NCBI GenBank assembly: GCA_902799855.1
Contig: CADCCA010000036.1
Location: 1-10,211, forward strand
Direction: 5' to 3'
From: an uncultured Erysipelotrichaceae bacterium
GTDB taxonomy: Bacteria; Bacillota_I; Bacilli_A; RFN20; CAG-826
Length of the DNA stretch: 10,211 nt
In this document: one piece after another, positions 6,052 through 10,211 of the stretch
Layout: each line of letters opens with the position of its first letter
Numbering within the stretch: the first letter of the stretch is position 1
Made by a program: the position numbers and the translations under genes
The notes under the pieces: model-generated
Seen by the model: the letters and a program-made list of their open reading frames with translations, nothing else
What the model was told of the DNA's origin: nothing
The model's database searches: none

Positions 6052-6082
6052 AAAAAGAATCCCTTAATAAAGGGATTTTTTA
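6052..6082. terminator. Bidirectional intrinsic terminator between convergent operons
   Basis: AATCCCTT (6058-6065) and AAGGGATT (6070-6077) form a perfect 8-bp stem around AATA. TTTTTTA follows on the plus strand, and the matching A-run at 6051-6056 gives a T-run on the minus strand. It can end both the asnS operon and the minus-strand membrane cluster; the TAA stop of the last minus-strand gene lies at its edge (6082-6080). Confidence 0.92.
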
Positions 6083-6754
6083 TTGTTGATTGTTTTCGCT
6101 TGGTGTTTGTTGTTGTTCAATAGGAACGTTATTCAAACTGAAGTTTTCTAAGTTACTGCTAAATACTGATTTGGATAACTTAATCGCTCTAATGGTTCTT
6201 GCTAAATAAGATTGAGCGGCCACTAAATACCATAATCCGCCACCAATAATCATTGGGATAGCGAAGTATGAGAATAAACCTTCAGCCACAAAGTGTGGTG
6301 TATTAATAAGTGGTGGCCATTCTTTCAATAAAGTTAAACCAAATACCTTCGTATAGTGGTCTGGATTTTCAAATTGCCATAAGAAGAATAAGGTGCCAAA
6401 ACCATCGTCTTTATTAAATGGATTATATGACCAATTATTGAATATCACGTTATGCAAAATAATTAATGAGATACCAGAGATAATTAAGACCACTGGAATC
6501 CAAGCTTGTTTTAAGAAGCAACGTCTATTTTTCTTTCTAGCGTACACTCTTAATTGGTGAGGAGTGGTGATGATACGGTTCACAACAACAGCATGAATTA
6601 AAGCATCGCATTTTTTACCTTGCCACTTCATTGTGCGGACAATTAAAGAACCGAATAAACCAAACAAAACGAAAACAATGATTATCGCTAAGAAGAAGGC
6701 GATAAGGATATGCTTATCATTTTCTGAAAGTTTAATTAATAAATTCAGGTTCAT
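6080..6754 (-). CDS. Unknown three-helix membrane protein
   Basis: I do not recognise this 224-residue protein. Hydrophobic segments lie at about 15-39, 84-105 and 160-183. Between the first two is a strongly basic loop (RTMKWQGKK and RVYARKKNRRCF, 40-80), probably cytoplasmic. An aromatic-rich loop (NNWSYNPFNKDDGFGTLFFLWQF, about 106-128) would then face outside. The C-terminus from about 200 is polar and rich in N and Q. GAGG on the minus strand lies 5 nt before the ATG, inside the end of the upstream gene whose stop is only 2 nt away, so expression is coupled to it. It is the last gene of its cluster and ends at the shared terminator. Confidence 0.75.
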   Translation of the reverse strand: MNLNLLIKLSENDKHILIAFFLAIIIVFVLFGLFGSLIVRTMKWQGKKCDALIHAVVVNRIITTPHQLRVYARKKNRRCFLKQAWIPVVLIISGISLIILHNVIFNNWSYNPFNKDDGFGTLFFLWQFENPDHYTKVFGLTLLKEWPPLINTPHFVAEGLFSYFAIPMIIGGGLWYLVAAQSYLARTIRAIKLSKSVFSSNLENFSLNNVPIEQQQTPSENNQQ

Positions 6755-6756
6755 CT

Positions 6757-7500
6757 TTACCTCACATCATAATCTATAGAAACACCAGATCCGGTGTCTT
6801 CATCTTCATCTTCGTCGTAATATGAAGAACCCTTTGGTACGTATTCTTCCAAATCTTCATCGATGATTTCTTCTTCTTTAGGAGCGGAAGTTTCAATTGT
6901 TTCTTCCCTCACTAAAACCTCTTCTTCTTGAATGGTCTCTTGTCTTTGAACTGGAACTTCTTGTTCTACTTCATCATCTATCTCTTCTTCAAAATCGTTA
7001 TCTTCTTCATCTTCGTTAGCGGTTTCTAAGATTGGTTGCTCTTCTTCGATTTCCTCTTCTTCTGGTTCGTAGTGTTGAACAGGAGATTCATCTCTTAAAT
7101 CATAGAAAACAGCTTTTTCAATAGAACCCTGTTCGGGTGCTTCTTGACGTTGAAGAGGCTCTCTAGTAACAGGAGATTCTACATAAGCTGGACGAGGAGC
7201 AGGAGTGGGCTCTTGATAATTGACTGGTTGAGCAGGATTAGGAGCCTCACTAATTGGAGATTCTTCTTCTCCTTCTTCCGCTCTAGCAGCGGCTTTTTCT
7301 TTTAATAATCTTAATTCCTTATCTTCTGGTAATTCTGGGAAGAACTTTCTACCAGTAAAGAAATAGAAGATTGATTTAACTAATTGGAAAATAAAAAGGA
7401 AAATGCCAACCACCCCAAAGAGGAGCAATGCTAGCACAAAAAAAGGAAATCCTATGACGTATAAGATACCTTTACCAAACATTTTTAATAAACCAATCAT
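6757..7500 (-). CDS. Membrane-anchored protein with long acidic disordered tail
   Basis: No family is recognised in this 247-residue protein. A long hydrophobic stretch at about 12-48 could be one long or two tight membrane helices. A basic/aromatic boundary (TGRKFF) follows, then about 190 residues dominated by E and D with P and Q, ending near YDEDEDEDTGSG. The tail is almost certainly disordered. It carries loosely repeated bits such as ESPV (twice) and PLQRQE/PVQRQE. By charge the tail should stay in the cytoplasm. No Shine-Dalgarno is visible before the ATG, which lies 9 nt after the stop of the preceding gene, so translational coupling is likely. The middle position in a membrane-protein trio suggests a scaffold or adaptor, but that is a guess. 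Confidence 0.75.
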   Translation of the reverse strand: MIGLLKMFGKGILYVIGFPFFVLALLLFGVVGIFLFIFQLVKSIFYFFTGRKFFPELPEDKELRLLKEKAAARAEEGEEESPISEAPNPAQPVNYQEPTPAPRPAYVESPVTREPLQRQEAPEQGSIEKAVFYDLRDESPVQHYEPEEEEIEEEQPILETANEDEEDNDFEEEIDDEVEQEVPVQRQETIQEEEVLVREETIETSAPKEEEIIDEDLEEYVPKGSSYYDEDEDEDTGSGVSIDYDVR

Positions 7501-7509
7501 ACTAATATT

Positions 7510-8403
7510 TTAGATATTACTGTCTATTTTTAGCAAATAATTCTTAATAAAACTTATCACACCAATAAATAATGGGAAAAAGATGAACAAAATCACACCG
7601 TTTGGCTTAGTTAGATATTGATAGAATAAAGCAAAAACAATGATAGAAATAAAGATCGAAATTGCAAAAATAATATAGATAAATAACTTCTTCGCCATCA
7701 TTAAATCAATTAATAAGAATGCAGCAAAATATAAGCTTAAAGCAAGGAATACTAACGCTAGTGGTAAAAAGAAGAAAGTGCAGCATATGCTCATCAAAAT
7801 AGAAAACTCTAAACCAGCAATATATGGGGCAAAATAGTTGACACGTGTATTGATTTCGATACCCATCTTTTTGGCATCACTTAATAAAACAAAGTGCGTC
7901 AAAGCACATTGAATAAGTGAAATAAAGAAGATAAATAAGAACACTAATTCAGTGCGATAGGGGAATTCAGTTAATCTAAAAATCGTTAGAAACGCCATTA
8001 CTATATCAGCGTTACTAATAAAATTAATTAAAGGAATAAAAGCGTATGTTAAAGCAGCGTTAATAATTGTGGAAGAAAGGACCATCCAAAACGGATGAAT
8101 CTTTTTTTCTAAAAACACACCGATAAAGAAACCGCTGATAATGGCTGGAACAACATAGAATAACGTATCGCTAATATTAAAAATCATGCATAATCCGACA
8201 CTAGCGGCAGCGTAAATCAAATAATATCTTTTCAAGCAGAAGTAACTAACGATGGAACTTGCGAAAGGAAGTAACAAGATTAGTAAAAGCATCATTAAAG
8301 GAATATATGTGGCTAAGACGATAAAGATGAGATTTATCGCCGTCATAATTCCCATGTAAGTGATGTGGTGAACAAGCGTTGTTTTCTTTTTAAATAATGC
8401 CAT
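7510..8403 (-). CDS. Polytopic membrane protein, DUF2232/ECF-S-like
   Basis: The 297-residue protein has about eight hydrophobic segments (near 13-33, 36-56, 60-77, 81-98, 105-128, 152-173, 193-233 and 237-290, the last two probably double). The N-terminal half has the look of DUF2232 (YybS of Bacillus) and S-components of ECF vitamin transporters. It shows a basic start, a helix pair ending in a short CLKRYY turn, a glycine-poor helix, then PAIISGFFIGVFLEKK. A conserved-looking cytoplasmic loop LLSDAKKMGIEINTR (173-187) follows. The DUF2232 function is not established. It is the first gene of the minus-strand cluster, read from a promoter close to its ATG. The family call is tentative; the membrane topology is clear. 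Confidence 0.7.
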   Translation of the reverse strand: MALFKKKTTLVHHITYMGIMTAINLIFIVLATYIPLMMLLLILLLPFASSIVSYFCLKRYYLIYAAASVGLCMIFNISDTLFYVVPAIISGFFIGVFLEKKIHPFWMVLSSTIINAALTYAFIPLINFISNADIVMAFLTIFRLTEFPYRTELVFLFIFFISLIQCALTHFVLLSDAKKMGIEINTRVNYFAPYIAGLEFSILMSICCTFFFLPLALVFLALSLYFAAFLLIDLMMAKKLFIYIIFAISIFISIIVFALFYQYLTKPNGVILFIFFPLFIGVISFIKNYLLKIDSNI

Positions 8404-8423
8404 ACCTACAAATATTTTACATA

Positions 8424-8432
8424 ATTATCACA
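8424..8432 (-). promoter_or_regulatory. Extended -10 promoter of the minus-strand membrane cluster
   Basis: On the minus strand TGTGATAAT matches TGnTATAAT with one change. It lies 20 nt before the ATG at 8403, predicting a leader of about 13 nt. The best -35 at 17 nt spacing (ATGATT) is poor. TAGGT immediately before the ATG is too close to be a normal ribosome binding site. Confidence 0.45.
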
Positions 8433-8444
8433 TTTTTTGTGTAA
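8425..8444. repeat. Imperfect inverted repeat between divergent promoters
   Basis: TTATCACA (8425-8432) and TGTGTAA (8438-8444) are complementary apart from one bulged T, around a T5 centre. The repeat overlaps the minus-strand -10 and the plus-strand -35, so one bound protein could act on both promoters. No regulator family is assigned. Confidence 0.35.
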
Positions 8445-8467
8445 CAAATCATAAAGAGTTATATACT
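8437..8467 (+). promoter_or_regulatory. Promoter of the thioredoxin-like lipoprotein gene
   Basis: TATACT at 8462-8467 is a strong -10; TTGTGT at 8437-8442 is a fair -35 with a long 19-nt spacer. Transcription would begin near 8474, only about five bases before the ATG at 8479, so the mRNA would be essentially leaderless. Confidence 0.5.
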
Positions 8468-8478
8468 ATACATTACCT

Positions 8479-8943
8479 ATGAACAATATCTTAAGAATTT
8501 GTACTTTATTTTTATTAACCTCGCTTAGTTCTTGCGCCACTTCAAATAGTAGTGGAACAAGTTCTATCGAGCCCAAGGAATATGAAATAGTTGAAAAACA
8601 AAGTATCTCTTTAAGTGAATTTTTCTTCCAAGAAGAGGAAGATTACCTCGTCTTCATCCACGCTGACACATGCTCTCATTGTAAGCAAATAATAGGGGAC
8701 GTTGCCCAGTTTGCGGAAGATAATCTCATAAAAACTTACTTTCTCAATACTTCAAAAGAAGAAAACAAGATGAATAAAGTTTCCGTGGAAGAAGTCACTG
8801 TGGGAGTTGATAATCTCGATGATCTAAGTTATGCAGGAACACCAACAATTTTTGAAATAGAAAAAGGTGTGACAACTGCCCACATACCAGGAAAAGATAA
8901 ATGTTTAACCTTTTTAAACGAAATAAGGAAGAATAATTTATAA
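8479..8943 (+). CDS. Thioredoxin-fold lipoprotein with CSHC active site
   Basis: This 154-residue protein begins with a lipoprotein signal peptide (NNILRICTLFLLTSLSS) ending in the lipobox LSSC, with C19 as the lipidated residue. A serine/threonine-rich spacer follows (20-30). The rest is a small thioredoxin domain: strand YLVFIHAD (56-63), redox motif C65-S-H-C68, helix, strand IKTYFLN (84-90), and the cis-proline in GTPTIFEI (120-127, P122). It should sit on the outer face of the membrane as a thiol oxidoreductase or disulfide handler; partners are unknown. There is no Shine-Dalgarno before the ATG and the promoter is almost adjacent, so translation is probably leaderless. It is divergent from the membrane cluster, with a 75-nt gap. 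Confidence 0.85.
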   Translation: MNNILRICTLFLLTSLSSCATSNSSGTSSIEPKEYEIVEKQSISLSEFFFQEEEDYLVFIHADTCSHCKQIIGDVAQFAEDNLIKTYFLNTSKEENKMNKVSVEEVTVGVDNLDDLSYAGTPTIFEIEKGVTTAHIPGKDKCLTFLNEIRKNNL

Positions 8944-8945
8944 AT

Positions 8946-8972
8946 CGCCATTGCATAGGCGTGCTTTTCTTT
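8946..8972 (+). terminator. Weak terminator after the lipoprotein gene
   Basis: CGCC (8946-8949) and GGCG (8958-8961) form a short GC stem with an 8-nt loop, followed by TGCTTTTCTTT three bases after the lipoprotein stop. The stem is short, so termination may be partial and some transcripts could enter the helicase gene. Confidence 0.35.
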
Positions 8973-8980
8973 GTTAATAT
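8951..8980 (+). promoter_or_regulatory. Candidate promoter of pcrA
   Basis: TTGCAT (8951-8956) and TAATAT (8975-8980), with TG at 8972-8973 giving an extended -10, are 18 nt apart. A start near 8987 would leave about eight bases of leader before the ATG at 8995. The elements are moderate, and the -10 runs into the palindrome at 8977-8996. Confidence 0.4.
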
Positions 8981-8996
8981 ATTGTTAACAATATAT
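8977..8996. repeat. Perfect 20-bp palindrome overlapping the pcrA start codon
   Basis: ATATATTGTTAACAATATAT is fully self-complementary and covers the first two bases of the ATG at 8995. Its core TTGTTAACAA is preceded by a further TTGTTAA at 8971-8977, 11 nt (about one helical turn) upstream of the TTGTTAA at 8982-8988. This looks like an operator covering the transcription start; an RNA hairpin masking the start codon is the alternative. Confidence 0.55.
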
Positions 8997-10211
8997 GAAT
9001 TATCAAAATGAATTAAATGAAAATCAATATCTCGCTGTCACAAGCGAAGCCCAACATGTTCGTGTCATTGCTGGTGCTGGCAGTGGAAAGACACGTGTTT
9101 TGACATACCGTATTTCCTATTTAATTTCTGAAATGGAAGTTGAACCATGGAAGATTTTAGCGATTACTTTCACTAATAAAGTCGCTAATGAAATGAAGAA
9201 TCGTGTTGTCAAAATGATTCCAGAAGCATCCAAAGATTTATCAATTAAAACCTTCCATAGTTTTGCAGCGTATTTCTTACGTCATGAAATCTCTATTTTA
9301 GGCTTCCCATCATCATTCACCATTATTGATGAAGAAGATCAAACCAAATTAGTGAAAGATATCGCTGCTGAAATGGGTTTCAAACGCGGTGATAAAATTG
9401 TTTCAAATACATTAGCCTATATCGGTAGACAAAAACTATTAGAAAAATATCCTGATGATATTCATATTGTTAAACCTGCTTTTGAAGATGAAAAAACATG
9501 CTTAGAAATCTATCATCGTTACGAAGAAGAAAAATATAAAAACTACGCTTTAGACTTTGATGATTTGCTTTTATTAACCAATCGTATCTTAGAAGATTAT
9601 CCAGATATTAGAACCAAATGGCAAAACCGTATTGACCATATCTTAATTGATGAATTCCAAGACACTAATGACGTGGAATATAAAATGGTTAAATATTTAA
9701 AGAAACCAGAAGCATATTTATATGTCGTTGGTGATCCAGATCAAACTATCTATACCTGGAGAGGGGCTAATCAAAACATCATCTTGGAATTAGATAAGCG
9801 TTTCTACGATATGATTACCATCGTCTTAGATAGAAACTATCGTAGTACCCAAGCTATCTTAAATTCCGCTAATAAACTTATCGCTCATAACAAACTAAGA
9901 GTGACTAAGAATCTTTATACAGAACAAAATATGGGTGACAAAGTCAATGTCCATTCTTCTCCATCAGGAAGATTAGAAGCAGACTACGTCGCTAGAGAAA
10001 TCGCTAAATTAAAACAATTCGGTGGTTATAAATATAACGATATTGCTTTGCTATATCGTTCAAACTATATCACCATGGATTTTGAAACAGCGTTAACCCG
10101 TTATCAAATCCCATATAAAATTTATGGTGGCACTAAGTTCTATCAAAGAAGAGAAATCAAAGATGTTCTTTCCTATTTCCATTTAATCGTTAATACCAAA
10201 GATGACATCTC
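8995..10211 (+). CDS. pcrA: ATP-dependent DNA helicase PcrA/UvrD, 5' part (cut by window end)
   Basis: The frame is open from ATG 8995 to the window edge, giving 405 codons of a protein usually near 720-750 residues. SF1A helicase motifs appear in order: Q-motif LNENQYLAV (7-15), Walker A GAGSGKT (27-33), Ia AITFTNKVANEM (56-67), TFHSF (86-90), Walker B LIDEFQDTN (217-225), III VVGDPDQTIYTWRGA (244-258) and IV LDRNYRST (278-285). The 2A-domain block YGGTKFYQRREIKDVLSY (377-394) follows. PcrA unwinds DNA in repair and plasmid replication and removes RecA from DNA. No Shine-Dalgarno is present; the ATG sits inside a perfect palindrome and close to a candidate promoter. The missing part holds motifs V and VI. 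The start is supported because the Q-motif lies just inside it. Confidence 0.93.
   Translation, partial: MNYQNELNENQYLAVTSEAQHVRVIAGAGSGKTRVLTYRISYLISEMEVEPWKILAITFTNKVANEMKNRVVKMIPEASKDLSIKTFHSFAAYFLRHEISILGFPSSFTIIDEEDQTKLVKDIAAEMGFKRGDKIVSNTLAYIGRQKLLEKYPDDIHIVKPAFEDEKTCLEIYHRYEEEKYKNYALDFDDLLLLTNRILEDYPDIRTKWQNRIDHILIDEFQDTNDVEYKMVKYLKKPEAYLYVVGDPDQTIYTWRGANQNIILELDKRFYDMITIVLDRNYRSTQAILNSANKLIAHNKLRVTKNLYTEQNMGDKVNVHSSPSGRLEADYVAREIAKLKQFGGYKYNDIALLYRSNYITMDFETALTRYQIPYKIYGGTKFYQRREIKDVLSYFHLIVNTKDDI

Noticed and set aside
8971..8997. LexA (DinR) box of the Bacillus type at pcrA
   Set aside because: The Bacillus consensus CGAAC-N4-GTTCG is not present; only a general palindrome can be claimed.
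1..10211. CRISPR array, insertion sequence, prophage, defence system, tRNA or rRNA gene
   Set aside because: No regularly spaced repeats, transposase or integrase motifs, phage genes, cloverleaf sequences or rRNA signatures were seen on either strand.
359..10211. Genetic code 4 (TGA read as Trp)
   Set aside because: All Trp codons seen are TGG, and no gene needs a TGA read through to reach family length.

Overview
The window is AT-rich chromosomal DNA from a low-GC Gram-positive bacterium, probably an uncultured or poorly studied lineage of Bacilli near the Mollicutes and Erysipelotrichia. The pointers are purine-rich GGAGG-type ribosome binding sites, AGA/TTA-rich codon use, a ydiB-ydiC-ydiD-ydiE-like gene order as in Bacillus, NtdP of the Bacillus/Staphylococcus type, and a lipoprotein with a classical lipobox. 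Tryptophan is encoded by TGG throughout. All twelve complete genes end in TAA or TAG, so TGA is neither a visible stop nor a Trp codon here. This placement is inference; no rRNA or other marker is present.

Left edge (1-358): a minus-strand TPP (thiamin pyrophosphate) riboswitch with a downstream intrinsic terminator. It reads out of the window towards a gene not included here. A plus-strand extended -10 promoter with an adjacent 16-bp palindrome follows.

Plus-strand operon (about 330-6081): a DUF3137-like membrane protein, the nucleoside tri-/diphosphatase NtdP, the t6A tRNA-modification genes tsaE, tsaB and tsaD with the GNAT gene rimI between tsaB and tsaD, then asnS, and a previously easy-to-miss 48-codon membrane microprotein. 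Genes are 1-50 nt apart or overlap, and the unit ends in a strong bidirectional terminator. TsaB, TsaD and TsaE make t6A37 on ANN-decoding tRNAs, which include tRNA-Asn, the substrate of AsnS.

Minus-strand cluster (8403 down to 6080): three tightly packed membrane-protein genes of unknown function. They are a polytopic DUF2232/ECF-S-like protein, a one-anchor protein with a long acidic tail, and a three-helix protein.

Right edge (8437-10211): a divergent gene for a thioredoxin-fold lipoprotein, then the first 405 codons of a PcrA/UvrD helicase cut by the window end. Both seem to have very short 5' leaders and no Shine-Dalgarno site; the helicase start codon lies inside a perfect 20-bp palindrome.

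Most of the window is housekeeping. I see no defence island, mobile element, CRISPR array or clearly new system. The least explained parts are the minus-strand membrane cluster, the microprotein, and the palindromic control sites.
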